Below, piece after piece: positions 47,899 to 55,842 of a stretch of DNA of 64,000 bases. Location of the stretch: positions 248,001 through 312,000 of the forward strand of contig NZ_KB907928.1 of assembly GCF_000382285.1 (NCBI RefSeq), read 5' to 3'. How positions within the stretch are numbered: position 1 is the stretch's first letter; the number at the start of each line of letters is the position of its first letter. A program made the position numbers and the translations under genes. This stretch comes from Solimonas variicoloris DSM 15731 (GTDB taxonomy: Bacteria > Pseudomonadota > Gammaproteobacteria > Nevskiales > Nevskiaceae). Below the pieces are notes generated by a model. It saw nothing but the letters and a program-made list of their open reading frames with translations. It did no database searches and had not been told where the DNA came from.

Positions 47899-48115
47899 GC
47901 CGGTACTCGGCGCTCGACGCCTGCGCCCTTGAGGCATGCGCCTGCTGTGCAAGCAGCCGCAGTGGCCGGTGCGCACGCGTGTAACGGGCGCCGCGGCCGT
48001 CGAGGTGCTGCTGCAGGCGGCGCTGCGGATCGGGGCTGATGCCCGCGTAAAGGCTGCCGTCCTCGCATTCGAGCAGGTACAGGAACCAGGCGACGGTTTC
48101 GGGCGAGACGGCCAT
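47807..48115 (-). CDS. GIY-YIG domain protein (UPF0213/YhbQ-like)
   Basis: The 102-aa protein starts at [17 protein letters not shown]. It has the single GIY-YIG fold with [20 protein letters not shown] in place of the two motifs, then the conserved Arg and His ([20 protein letters not shown]) and Glu in [10 protein letters not shown]. The group has a nuclease-like fold; its cellular role is unclear. The 3' 92 bp overlap the end of dusC on the opposite strand. Confidence 0.85.
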   Translation of the reverse strand: MAVSPETVAWFLYLLECEDGSLYAGISPDPQRRLQQHLDGRGARYTRAHRPLRLLAQQAHASRAQASSAEYRLKQLRRAQKLAWAAAHAVAPSTPSAPGDPG

Positions 48116-48300
48116 GGGTGGCGGCGGGGCGGGCGACGCGCAGTATGCCGCCTGGCATCGTCGCGGGGAGGTTTTTCCTACGCGCGAATCGGATTTTCCG
48201 GCGTTGCCCGGCCGCCCGCGCGGCGGGCAGGCTGATCCGTCCGCGGCGTCGAACGCCCGTTCGCCTGTCACGGACGATCCATCACGACAGGAGAGCAGGC

Positions 48301-49371
48301 ATGGACGCGAGAAAACTCGTGGCACGCGGTAGCGGTATTGCGCTGGCGCTGGCACTGGTGGTCGGCAGTTCTGCCGTCCAGGCGGGTCTGCTGAAGACGA
48401 CGGTCGGCACGCTGCTGCGCACGCTGGCTGACATTTCCGGCACGGTCACGAGCCCGATCGGCGACGTGCTGGTCAACCTCACGCAGAACGCCGGCCCCCT
48501 GGTCGCGCATACCATCGTCCGCATCCAGGGACGCTACCTGCTGCTGACGCGCGGCACTTCGGCTTTCGACATGACCTTCACGCACGACGGCCAGATGCGC
48601 CGCGTGCTGGTCGTGCGCCCGCAGAACCCGGTCGCCGGCGCGCCGGTGCTGATGATGCTGCACGGCAACGGCGGCACCGCGGAGAACCAGTCCAATCTCA
48701 GCGAGGCGCCGGATCTGGTCGCCGCCAAGGGCGTCTGGGTGGTGCTGCCCGAGGCGCTGAACGGCACCTGGAACGACGATCCGGCCAACTCGATCGGCAT
48801 CGACGACGTCGGCTTCCTGTCCGATGTCGTTTCGGTCATGACCAACATCTTCCAGGTCGACGCGTCGCGCATTTCGGTCAGCGGTCTGTCGAACGGCGCG
48901 TTCATGGCCGAGCGCTTCGCCTGCGAGCGTTCCGACCTGATCGCCGCCGCGGCGCTGATCTCCGGCACCATCAGCGGCGGCCTGATGAACGCCTGTGCGC
49001 CGGCGACGCCGCGGCCGATCATGTTCATGGACGGCACCGCCGACCCGATCGTGCCGTACGACGGCAGCCGCCTCGGCGTGCGTTCGGCGCCGGACACGTT
49101 CAACTTCTGGCTCGGCCGTCTCAACTGCAGCGCCTCGGCGACGCTGACGACGGCGCTGCCGGACTCGACCGCGGACGGCACGACCGTCAGTCTGGCGCGC
49201 AACACCGGCTGCGGCAGCGGCGGCGAGGTCCGGCTCTACACCGTCCAGGGCGGCGGCCACGCCTGGCCGGGCGGCTGGCAGTACCTGCCGGTGCCGATCA
49301 TCGGCACGACCAGCACCGACGTCGATGCGACCACGGAGATCTGGAACTTCGCGAGCCTGTACCACCGCTGA
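48301..49371 (+). CDS. Secreted esterase of the LpqC / feruloyl esterase-PHB depolymerase group
   Basis: The 356-aa protein starts after a GGAG ribosome-binding site at MDARKLVARGSG and has a signal peptide ending SSAVQAG. The alpha/beta-hydrolase core begins about residue 95: RRVLVVRPQNPVAGAP, oxyanion LMMLHGNGGTAENQ, nucleophile Ser in VSGLSNGAFMAE, Asp in MDGTADPIVPYDG and His in GGGHAWPGG. Such enzymes cleave esters of plant phenolics or polyhydroxyalkanoates outside the cytoplasm. The N-terminal 70 residues (LRTLADISGTVTSPIGDVLV) have no counterpart I recognise. Confidence 0.88.
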   Translation: MDARKLVARGSGIALALALVVGSSAVQAGLLKTTVGTLLRTLADISGTVTSPIGDVLVNLTQNAGPLVAHTIVRIQGRYLLLTRGTSAFDMTFTHDGQMRRVLVVRPQNPVAGAPVLMMLHGNGGTAENQSNLSEAPDLVAAKGVWVVLPEALNGTWNDDPANSIGIDDVGFLSDVVSVMTNIFQVDASRISVSGLSNGAFMAERFACERSDLIAAAALISGTISGGLMNACAPATPRPIMFMDGTADPIVPYDGSRLGVRSAPDTFNFWLGRLNCSASATLTTALPDSTADGTTVSLARNTGCGSGGEVRLYTVQGGGHAWPGGWQYLPVPIIGTTSTDVDATTEIWNFASLYHR

Positions 49372-49395
49372 GTGCGGCGCCGCGCGGACTCAGCG

Positions 49396-49427
49396 CGTCA
49401 TCGCAAGGCGCGCAGCGACGAGACTGT
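49396..49427 (+). repeat. Half copy of the dispersed extragenic repeat
   Basis: CGTCATCGCAAGG followed by CGCAGCGACGAGAC matches the left half of the element at 38319-38356 and the widespread proteobacterial repeat of this type. No inverted partner half is visible here. Confidence 0.5.
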
Positions 49428-49460
49428 CCCGCCGCAGCGCCGGATCGGTGCTGCGGCGGG
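49428..49460. terminator. Hairpin between convergent esterase and MarR genes
   Basis: CCCGCCGCAGC pairs with GCTGCGGCGGG around an 11-base loop. The position fits a terminator for either gene, but no T run follows. Confidence 0.5.
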
Positions 49461-49487
49461 GAGGGCTCGGTCGGTCTTGAGCAGGCC

Positions 49488-49913
49488 TTAGCCTGCTCCG
49501 CCGACCCGTTCCAGGATTCGCAGCAGCTGGGCGAGATCCTCTGCCGGCAGGCTGGCCAAGCTGGGCGGCGGCTCGTCGGCGATCTTGCGCAGTGCGGCAA
49601 CGCGCTTGCGCCCTTCGGCGGTGAGGGAGACGAGCTTGGAGCGGCGATCTTCCGGGTGCGCGCGGCGCTCCACGAGTCCGCGTTCCTCGAGATCGTTGAT
49701 GATCACCGTCGCGGCCGGCGCGTCGGTGCCCATCTCCCAGGCGAGATCGCGCAGGCTGCGATCCTGATCCTTCAAGCGCCGCAGGGCGCGCACGCGACTG
49801 AACGGCAGGCCGGTGGCTTCGGCGGCTTTGCGGCGCCAGTCGCCGCGCGACTCCATGACCAGCGCGACGAGAATCTGCCAGATGCGCTCGGCATCACGCT
49901 GTGCGGGTTTCAC
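49488..49913 (-). CDS. MarR-family transcriptional regulator
   Basis: The 141-aa protein has the winged helix typical of MarR: FSRVRALRRLKDQDRSLRDL, TDAPAATVIINDLEERGLVE and the wing RAHPEDRRSKLVSLTAEGRK. The start is taken as the GTG that overlaps the MFS stop codon (GTGA), giving KPAQRDAERIWQI; an internal ATG (MESRGDWRRK) would shorten it by 20 residues. It is co-transcribed behind the efflux pump gene and so probably controls its own operon. Confidence 0.88.
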   Translation of the reverse strand: MKPAQRDAERIWQILVALVMESRGDWRRKAAEATGLPFSRVRALRRLKDQDRSLRDLAWEMGTDAPAATVIINDLEERGLVERRAHPEDRRSKLVSLTAEGRKRVAALRKIADEPPPSLASLPAEDLAQLLRILERVGGAG

Positions 49914-51322
49914 TTGGGCTCCTCCAGCAGGTGTGCAACGCGTTCGGCGCTGGCGCGTCCGCGCGCGCCGGTCGCGAGCAGGGCGAGGCCGACGATGAGC
50001 GCGCCGCTGCCCGCTAGTATCCACCACACGCGGTGCGTCGCGGCCGCGAAATCGGCCACGCGATCGCCGGTCAGCGATCCGGCGAGCGCGACGCCCAGCG
50101 ACACGCCGATCTGCCGGCTGGTGCTGGCGATGGCCGAGGCGAGGCCGGCCTGCGCACGTGGCAGACCGGACACGGCGGCATAAGTGATCGGCGCATTGAC
50201 CATGCCGAAGCCGCAGCCGAAAACGAAGAACGCGGCCAGCACCATCGGCAGCGGCGTGTCGGCGGCGAGTCGCGTCAGCATCAACGTGCTGAGCACCAGC
50301 GCGGCGCCGCTGATCAGCAGCGAGGGTCGCGCGCCGCGCACGGCGACCATGCGGCCCGACAGCGGCGACAGGCCGATCACCGCAACCGCCATCGGCAGTA
50401 GGCACAGGCCCGCGAGCGGCGCCGACAGGCCTCGCGTTTCCTGCAGATAGATCGAGCCGAGGAACAGGAATGCGCCCATCGCCGCGAACATGCTGATCGC
50501 GATCAGCGTGGCAGTACTGAACGGCAGGCTCCTGAAGAAGCGCAGATCGAGCAGCGGCTCGTGCCGGCGCGGTTCGTAGATCAGCAGGGCGATGAAGGCC
50601 GCCGCCGCGAGCAGCGCCGCGCCGCCGGCTTCGACGCCGTTGGCCCGCGGGGCTTCGATCAGCGTGTAGATCAGTGCCGCGAGGCCGGTCAGCAGCAGGA
50701 TCTGGCCGACCGTGTCGGGCCGTCGCGGCGTCGGCGCGCGCGACTCGGGGATGTAGCGCGAGGTGAGCCACAGTGCGAGCAGGCCGATCGGCAGATTGAT
50801 CCAGAACACCGATCGCCAGCCAAAGGCCTGCGTGAGCACGCCGCCGGCCAGCGGGCCCAGGGCCATCGCGATGCCGGCGACCGCGCCCCAGATGCCGATG
50901 GCGCGCGCGCGATCGGCTGGCGCAGGGAAGGTGTGCACGACGATCGCCATCGCGACCGGATTGAGCATCGAGCCGCCCAGTGCCTGCACGATGCGCGCCA
51001 TCACCAGGACGGTGGTGCTGTCGGCAAAGCTGCATAGCACGGAGCCGAAAGTGAACAGCGCCATGCCCCACCGGAAGACCCGCCGCCGTCCGAGCCGATC
51101 GGCCGTCGCGCCGCCCAGCATCAGAAAGCTGGCGAGGACGATCGTGTACGCATCCACCACCCACTGCAGATCGGCAACAGACGCGCCGAGCTCGCGCCGG
51201 ATGGCCGGCAGCGCGACATTGACGATGGTGACGTCCATCGATACCACCAGCAGACTCAGGCAGCAGGTGGCGAGGATGAGCTTGCTTCGCGCGGGTGGCG
51301 AAGGATGATTAGTTGTAATCAT
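49910..51322 (-). CDS. MFS drug efflux transporter, DHA2 (EmrB/QacA-like) family
   Basis: The 470-aa protein has about 14 transmembrane segments. Family motifs: VVSMDVTIVNVALPAIRREL in helix 1, LMLGGATADRLGRRRVFRWG, and IVQALGGSMLNPVAMAIVVH in helix 4. DHA2 pumps export diverse toxic compounds by proton antiport. The start is at MITTNHPSPPARS, which coincides with the expected transcription start, so the mRNA may be leaderless; an upstream ATG (MHLYNY) lies between the -10 and -35 boxes and cannot be transcribed from this promoter. The linked MarR gene follows by a 4-bp overlap. Confidence 0.92.
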   Translation of the reverse strand: MITTNHPSPPARSKLILATCCLSLLVVSMDVTIVNVALPAIRRELGASVADLQWVVDAYTIVLASFLMLGGATADRLGRRRVFRWGMALFTFGSVLCSFADSTTVLVMARIVQALGGSMLNPVAMAIVVHTFPAPADRARAIGIWGAVAGIAMALGPLAGGVLTQAFGWRSVFWINLPIGLLALWLTSRYIPESRAPTPRRPDTVGQILLLTGLAALIYTLIEAPRANGVEAGGAALLAAAAFIALLIYEPRRHEPLLDLRFFRSLPFSTATLIAISMFAAMGAFLFLGSIYLQETRGLSAPLAGLCLLPMAVAVIGLSPLSGRMVAVRGARPSLLISGAALVLSTLMLTRLAADTPLPMVLAAFFVFGCGFGMVNAPITYAAVSGLPRAQAGLASAIASTSRQIGVSLGVALAGSLTGDRVADFAAATHRVWWILAGSGALIVGLALLATGARGRASAERVAHLLEEPK

Positions 51323-51357
51323 GCAATAATTGTATAAATGCAACTAAATGAGGTCAA
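51309..51357 (-). promoter_or_regulatory. Promoter and operator of the MFS-MarR operon
   Basis: On the minus strand TTGACC (51357-51352), a 17-bp spacer and TACAAT (51334-51329) form a near-consensus promoter; transcription would begin at about 51322, the A of the start codon. TTAGTTG (51309) and CAACTAA (51341-51347) form an inverted repeat flanking the -10 box and start codon, and TGCATTTATACAATTATTGCA is itself partly symmetrical. This AT-rich patch is the likely MarR operator. Confidence 0.75.
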
Positions 51358-51383
51358 GGGGACGGCGCGCGGCTGCGCGCCAA

Positions 51384-51415
51384 CGAAGAAGGGCCGCTGG
51401 CGCGGCCCTTCTTCG
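51384..51415 (-). terminator. Hairpin downstream of the quinoprotein gene
   Basis: A 14-bp stem (CGAAGAAGGGCCGC with GCGGCCCTTCTTCG) closes a 4-base loop, 19 bp after the dehydrogenase stop codon. It lacks a long T tract. Confidence 0.65.
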
Positions 51416-51433
51416 CTGCGTGCGGCGAGGGTT

Positions 51434-53596
51434 CTACAGGCCCCAGGCTTTCAGCTTCATCTTGACCATCAGCACGATGAAGTGCCAGGCGGTCTTGATC
51501 TTCTCCCAGGCCGTCGGCTGGTAGCGCGCGCGCTCGCGGATGTAGTGCTGCAGCGCGAGCAGTTGCTCGTCGGACAGTTCGCCGAACGCGGGCATGCCGC
51601 GCGCGAGCAGGCCGCCGTCGCGGACGATCGCCGTGAACGCCGGCGTCGACAGCGGAATCTGCGAAGCGCGCAGGTCCGGGGCGTAGCCGCCGGCGACGGC
51701 GGAGACGCCGTGGCAGATCACGCAGCGGTTGTAGATCAGCTTGCCCTGCTCGGCGAGCGCCATGTCGAGCTTGAACTCGGGCGCGGCGAGCGGCGTCACC
51801 TGCGACGGCGGCGCCGTCGGCGGCAGCGCCGCCTGGCCGTCGAGCACGAAGGTCAGCAGCCGCCGCGGATGCTGGCGGCCGACCCAGCCGTGCTGCGCGG
51901 ACAGCGAGCCGAGCAGCATCTGTCCGCCGGCCCAGCCGGCCGGCACGGTGATGTACTGCTTGCCGTCGACCGCGTAGCTGATCGGCGCGCCCATCGAGCC
52001 GACGCCCATGTCGAAGCTCCAGACGATCTTGCCGGTCTGCGCATCGTGCGCGACGAACCGGCCGTCTGCCTGGCCCTGGAAGACGAGGCCGCCGGCGGTC
52101 GCCATCACGCCGCCATTGTTGGCGCCGGGTACCGGTTCCTCCCAGGCTTTCTTCTGCGCGGCCGGATTCCAGGCGATCAGCGACGAGGTGCCGGCGTTCT
52201 TCGGCACGTCGTCGAAGAAACCGCGCAGGCCCATGACGTCGTCCGGCGTCATCGTCCAGGTCTTCGGATCGCGGCCCTCGTCGTTGTAGTAGCCGGCCAT
52301 TTCGTGCGCCGGGATGTAGACCAGTCCGGTCTTCGGGCTGTACGACATCGGCGGCCAGTTGTGCAGGCCGGCGGAGCCCGGCCAGGTCAGCGCCTCGCCG
52401 TCCTCGTAGCGCGCGCCCGGCACTTCGACCGGACGGCCGGTGTTGAGGTCGATGTATTTCGCCCAGGTGACCTTGCCGAGTTTCTCGGCGGAGATCAGCT
52501 TGCCGGTCGCGCGATCGATGACGTAGAAGAAACCGTTCTTCGGCGCGTGCAGGATGACGTCGCGCGGCTGGCCATCGATGGCAATCGTCGCCAGCGTGAT
52601 GTCCATCGTCGAGTTGAAGTCCCAGGTCTCTCCCGGCGTGGTCTGGTAATGCCAGACGTACTCGCCGGTGTCGGCGTCGAGCGCGACCACCGAGCACAGG
52701 AACAGGTTGTCGCCGCCGCCCGGCGAGCGCAGCTTGGCGTTCCACGGGCCGCCGTTGCCGGTGCCGATGTAGACGCGGTTGTACTTAGGGTCGTAGGTCA
52801 TCGCGTTCCACGCGGTGCCGCCGCCGCCGTACTTCCACCATTCGCCGCTCCAGGTCTTCGCAGCCATTTCCATGGCCTTGTTCTCGAAGCCGTCGGCCGG
52901 ATTGCCAGGCACGATCCACCAGCGCCAGATCGGCGCGCCGGTCTCGGCGTCGTAGGTCGTCACGTAGCCGCGCACGTGGCCGAAGTCGGCGCCGCCGTGG
53001 CCGATGATCACGCGCGCGCGGCCGTCGCTGCCTTGCCAGACGCGCGGCGCGCCGGTGATGTAGCGGTTGTCACCGGGCTCGGTGGTCTGCGTTTCCCAGA
53101 CCAGCCGGCCGGTCTTCGCGTCGAGCGCGAACAGGCGGCCGTCCTGCACGCCGGCGTAGACCTTGCCGTTCCAGTACGTGAGGCCGCGGATGCCCCAGGC
53201 CATGCGCATCTTCTGCACATCGACCTTGGGGTCGTACTTCCACAGCAGCTGGCCGCTGCGCGCGTCGATGGCGTGGATCACCGAATAGCCGGCGGCGACG
53301 TAGACGACGCCGTCGACCGCGACCGGCATCGTCGCCAGGTTCCAGACGTCGTCGAAATCCAGCGCCCAGGCCAGGCCGAGGCGTCCGACGTTCTGCGTAT
53401 TGATCTGCTCGAGCGGGCTGTAGTGCTGCTCGCTGAAGGTGCGGCCGTTGGCGGCCCAGTTGGTGCCATCGGTCTCGTTCGACAGTGCCGCGTTGTCGAT
53501 CTGCGCCGCCGCCTGTGCAGCGAGGCCGAGGCTGACGGCCGCAACGAGGCCCGCGAGTGCGCGGCGGCCCAGCGCCGCCATGCCCGACTGCTTCAT
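51434..53596 (-). CDS. PQQ-dependent quinohemoprotein dehydrogenase with C-terminal cytochrome c domain
   Basis: The 720-aa periplasmic protein has a signal peptide (to about residue 31), an eight-bladed PQQ propeller (tryptophan-docking motifs such as LFALDAKTGRLVW, VVALDADTGEYVW, FVAHDAQTGKIVW), the catalytic Asp in PGETWDFNST, and a C-terminal cytochrome c domain with CVICH (625-629) and probable Met ligand at 668 (RGMPAF). It oxidises alcohols (or related substrates), passing electrons through heme. The residues normally forming the vicinal Cys-Cys disulfide are replaced by Arg-Met (about 131-132). The Asp two residues after the catalytic Asp that marks lanthanide enzymes is absent (Asn instead), so calcium is expected. 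The C-terminal tail (WHFIVLMVKMKLKAWG) is amphipathic or membrane-associating. No PQQ biosynthesis genes are nearby. Confidence 0.92.
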   Translation of the reverse strand: MKQSGMAALGRRALAGLVAAVSLGLAAQAAAQIDNAALSNETDGTNWAANGRTFSEQHYSPLEQINTQNVGRLGLAWALDFDDVWNLATMPVAVDGVVYVAAGYSVIHAIDARSGQLLWKYDPKVDVQKMRMAWGIRGLTYWNGKVYAGVQDGRLFALDAKTGRLVWETQTTEPGDNRYITGAPRVWQGSDGRARVIIGHGGADFGHVRGYVTTYDAETGAPIWRWWIVPGNPADGFENKAMEMAAKTWSGEWWKYGGGGTAWNAMTYDPKYNRVYIGTGNGGPWNAKLRSPGGGDNLFLCSVVALDADTGEYVWHYQTTPGETWDFNSTMDITLATIAIDGQPRDVILHAPKNGFFYVIDRATGKLISAEKLGKVTWAKYIDLNTGRPVEVPGARYEDGEALTWPGSAGLHNWPPMSYSPKTGLVYIPAHEMAGYYNDEGRDPKTWTMTPDDVMGLRGFFDDVPKNAGTSSLIAWNPAAQKKAWEEPVPGANNGGVMATAGGLVFQGQADGRFVAHDAQTGKIVWSFDMGVGSMGAPISYAVDGKQYITVPAGWAGGQMLLGSLSAQHGWVGRQHPRRLLTFVLDGQAALPPTAPPSQVTPLAAPEFKLDMALAEQGKLIYNRCVICHGVSAVAGGYAPDLRASQIPLSTPAFTAIVRDGGLLARGMPAFGELSDEQLLALQHYIRERARYQPTAWEKIKTAWHFIVLMVKMKLKAWGL

Positions 53597-53765
53597 GGAT
53601 CTCCTCCCGTGGATGGCCGGCCCGCGCCCCGCGGCCGGCTTTGCGCGGACTCTAGCGGCTCGGGGCCGGCGCGACCGTCATCCGGACAGACGAGGGATGC
53701 ACGTGCGGACGCCGGTGTGTGCGATCTGCGATGCTGGCCGGCCTCATCCACCGTCCGTCGCGCCC

Positions 53766-54014
53766 ATGTCGATCGCTGATTTCCGCCCCGGCGTCTACCG
53801 TCACTACAAGGGCCGCTACTACCTCGCGCTGGGTCTGGCGCGTGAGGACGAGAGCAACGAAACCGTGGTCGTCTACACGCGCCTGTATCCGCGCGACGGT
53901 CTGCCGATGAGCACGCGCCGCTTGTCGGTCTGGAACGAGACGGTGGTCGTCGCGCCGGGCGCGGCGCCGGTGCCGCGCTTCGCCTACGTCGGCCACGAAC
54001 AGCCGGCCGACTGA
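53766..54014 (+). CDS. DUF1653 domain protein, 82 aa
   Basis: The protein starts at MSIADFRPGVYRHYKGRYYL. The pattern FRPGVYRHYKG...YLALGLAREDESNETVVVY...LYPRDGLPMSTRRLSVWNE is that of DUF1653, a small cytoplasmic SH3-like domain of unknown function. The longer upstream frame overlaps the start of the dehydrogenase gene on the other strand and is not family-like. Confidence 0.85.
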   Translation: MSIADFRPGVYRHYKGRYYLALGLAREDESNETVVVYTRLYPRDGLPMSTRRLSVWNETVVVAPGAAPVPRFAYVGHEQPAD

Positions 54015-54087
54015 TCCCGGAGCGGCCGAGCGCCGGTCGCCGCGCGCGCCTGCCGGCGTGGCGACGTCGGCGCCGGCCGGCGCGCCG

Positions 54088-54546
54088 CTATCCGCCGGTG
54101 GCGTCGAGGCGATCGCGCAACGCGATCAGCTCGTCCTTGAGCTTCAGCAGCGTCGGTGCCGACAGGCCGCAGGCGGCGAAGATGCCTTGCGGCACCGCCT
54201 TGGCGCGTTCGCGCAGCGCGCGGCCGGCCTCGGTCAGCGTGATCCGCACCTGGCGCTCGTCGCGGGCGCTGCGCTGGCGCGAAACCAGACCGGCGCTTTC
54301 GAGCCGCTTGAGCAGCGGCGTCAGCGTGCCGGAATCCAGGTGCAGCAGCTGACCGATGTCCTTGACCGGCACATCGTCGCGCTCCCACAGCACCAGCATC
54401 ACCAGGTACTGCGGGTAGGTGAGGCCCAGTCCGTCGAGCAGCGGCTTGTAGACGCCATTGAAGGCCAGGGCCGTCGAATAGACGGCGAAGCACAGCTGAT
54501 TCGACAGCGCGAGCAGGGCGTCGTCGTCGGCATTCCGGTTCGGCAT
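54088..54546 (-). CDS. ohrR: Organic-hydroperoxide-sensing MarR-family repressor OhrR
   Basis: The 152-aa protein is an OhrR: the sensing Cys19 in LSNQLCFAVYSTALAF, then YPQYLVMLVLWERDDVPVKD, LHLDSGTLTPLLKRLE and the wing RSARDERQVRITLTEAG. A second Cys near the C-terminus (IFAACGLSAPTL) makes it a likely two-Cys OhrR. Oxidation of Cys19 by organic peroxides releases DNA. The gene is divergent from an esterase-ohr pair, and two OhrR-type boxes lie in the gap. Confidence 0.94.
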   Translation of the reverse strand: MPNRNADDDALLALSNQLCFAVYSTALAFNGVYKPLLDGLGLTYPQYLVMLVLWERDDVPVKDIGQLLHLDSGTLTPLLKRLESAGLVSRQRSARDERQVRITLTEAGRALRERAKAVPQGIFAACGLSAPTLLKLKDELIALRDRLDATGG

Positions 54547-54602
54547 GACGGGCTCTCCGTGGCCAGAGGGTTCTGACGCCAGCTCTGTGGAGTCCTGGCG
54601 GC

Positions 54603-54622
54603 GCAATTCAATTGTACGCAAT
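54603..54622. promoter_or_regulatory. OhrR-type operator box 1
   Basis: GCAATTCAATTGTACGCAAT contains the palindrome CAATT-C-AATTG and lies 57 bp before the ohrR start. It overlaps a minus-strand TACAAT that could be the ohrR -10 box. Confidence 0.7.
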
Positions 54623-54625
54623 CAA

Positions 54626-54639
54626 AGCGCATAAGCGCT
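54626..54639. promoter_or_regulatory. Inverted repeat between the two OhrR boxes
   Basis: AGCGC-ATAA-GCGCT is a perfect short palindrome of unknown role within the divergent ohrR/esterase control region. Confidence 0.35.
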
Positions 54640-54670
54640 GACTTTCTAATTTCGAACAAATATTTTGTAA

Positions 54671-54690
54671 GCAATTTAATTGTTCGTAAT
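54671..54690. promoter_or_regulatory. OhrR-type operator box 2
   Basis: GCAATTTAATTGTTCGTAAT is a direct repeat of box 1 (17 of 20 identical) 68 bp away, with palindrome CAATT-T-AATTG. It contains TTTAAT, a plausible -10 box for the esterase-ohr transcript with TTCGAA 18 bp upstream. Confidence 0.7.
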
Positions 54691-54750
54691 ATTCATTCCG
54701 TCGACTCCAAACGGGTCGCCTCTCCACCCCCGACAGAAGGACCTTACGTC

Positions 54751-55776
54751 ATGAATCCCATCGCCAGAACCGCCAGGATCGCTGCCGTCGCCGCCGCGCT
54801 GGGCGCCGCCTCGACCAGCTTCGCCGCTGCCGTCGAACCCGGCACGCAGGCGTTCCTCGATGCCGTCGCCGCCCAGGGCGGCAAGCCGATCTACACCCTG
54901 TCGCCAGCCGAGGCGCGGCAGGTGCTGTCCGGCGCCCAGGCCGGCGCGGTTGCCACGCTGCCGGCCGAGATCGAGGACCGCGTGCTGAAAACCGGGCCGA
55001 CCGGCCAGGTGCGCGTGCGCATCGTGCGCCCCGCGGGCAACAAGACCGAGCTGCTGCCGGTCATCGTCTACTTCCATGGCGGCGGCTGGGTGCTCGGCGG
55101 CACCGATACGCACGATCGTCTGATCCGCGAGCTCGCCAACGGCGCGCAGGCGGCGGTGGTGTTCGTCGACTACGACCGCTCGCCGGAAGCGCAGTATCCG
55201 GTGCCGCTGGAGCAGGGCTATGCGGCGCTGAAATACGTCGCCGAGCACGCTGCCGAGCTTAAGGTCGACGCCTCGCGGCTGGCCGTCGCCGGCGACAGCG
55301 TCGGCGGCAACATGGCGGCGGCGAACACCTTGCTCGCCAAGCAGCGCGGCGGTCCGCAGATCGATTTCCAGCTGCTGTTCTATCCGGTCACCGACGCCGA
55401 TTTCGACAACGGCTCGTACCGCGAATTCGCCAATGGTCCGTGGCTGACCCGGCCGGCGATGGCGTGGTTCTGGGACGCCTACCTGCCCGACGTCGCCAAG
55501 CGCCGCGAGCCGACGGCCTCGCCGCTGCGGGCCTCGTTGGAGCAGCTCAAGGGCCTGCCGCCGGCGCTCGTCATCACCGACGAGAACGACGTGCTGCGCG
55601 ACGAGGGCGAGGCCTATGCCGCCAAGCTGGCGCGCGCCGGCGTCCCGGTCACGCAGGTCCGCTATCTCGGCACGATTCACGATTTCGTGATGCTCAACGG
55701 CCTCGCCGCAACGCCGGCGACGCGCGCCGCGATCAAGCAGGCCAATGCCGCGTTGCGCCGGGCGCTGGCCCGCTGA
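54751..55776 (+). CDS. Secreted alpha/beta hydrolase of the hormone-sensitive-lipase group
   Basis: The 341-aa protein has a signal peptide (to about residue 27, STSFAAAVE) and the HSL-type hydrolase plan: oxyanion motif HGGGW (109-113), nucleophile Ser183 in GDSVGGNMA, Asp280 in DENDVLRDEG and His310 in GTIHDFVML. It acts outside the cytoplasm on short esters of unknown nature. It lies first in the esterase-ohr pair under the two OhrR boxes, so it should be induced by organic peroxides. Confidence 0.92.
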   Translation: MNPIARTARIAAVAAALGAASTSFAAAVEPGTQAFLDAVAAQGGKPIYTLSPAEARQVLSGAQAGAVATLPAEIEDRVLKTGPTGQVRVRIVRPAGNKTELLPVIVYFHGGGWVLGGTDTHDRLIRELANGAQAAVVFVDYDRSPEAQYPVPLEQGYAALKYVAEHAAELKVDASRLAVAGDSVGGNMAAANTLLAKQRGGPQIDFQLLFYPVTDADFDNGSYREFANGPWLTRPAMAWFWDAYLPDVAKRREPTASPLRASLEQLKGLPPALVITDENDVLRDEGEAYAAKLARAGVPVTQVRYLGTIHDFVMLNGLAATPATRAAIKQANAALRRALAR

Positions 55777-55842
55777 GCCGCCGTCCCGCGCTTTTCGAAT
55801 GCCTCAACCCGACTTTTATCCAATCCCAACAGGAGTGATCCC

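Noticed and set aside
51434-53596. Lanthanide-dependent (XoxF/PedH-like) alcohol dehydrogenase
   Set aside because: The diagnostic Asp two residues after the catalytic Asp is Asn here (WDFN), so the calcium type is more likely.
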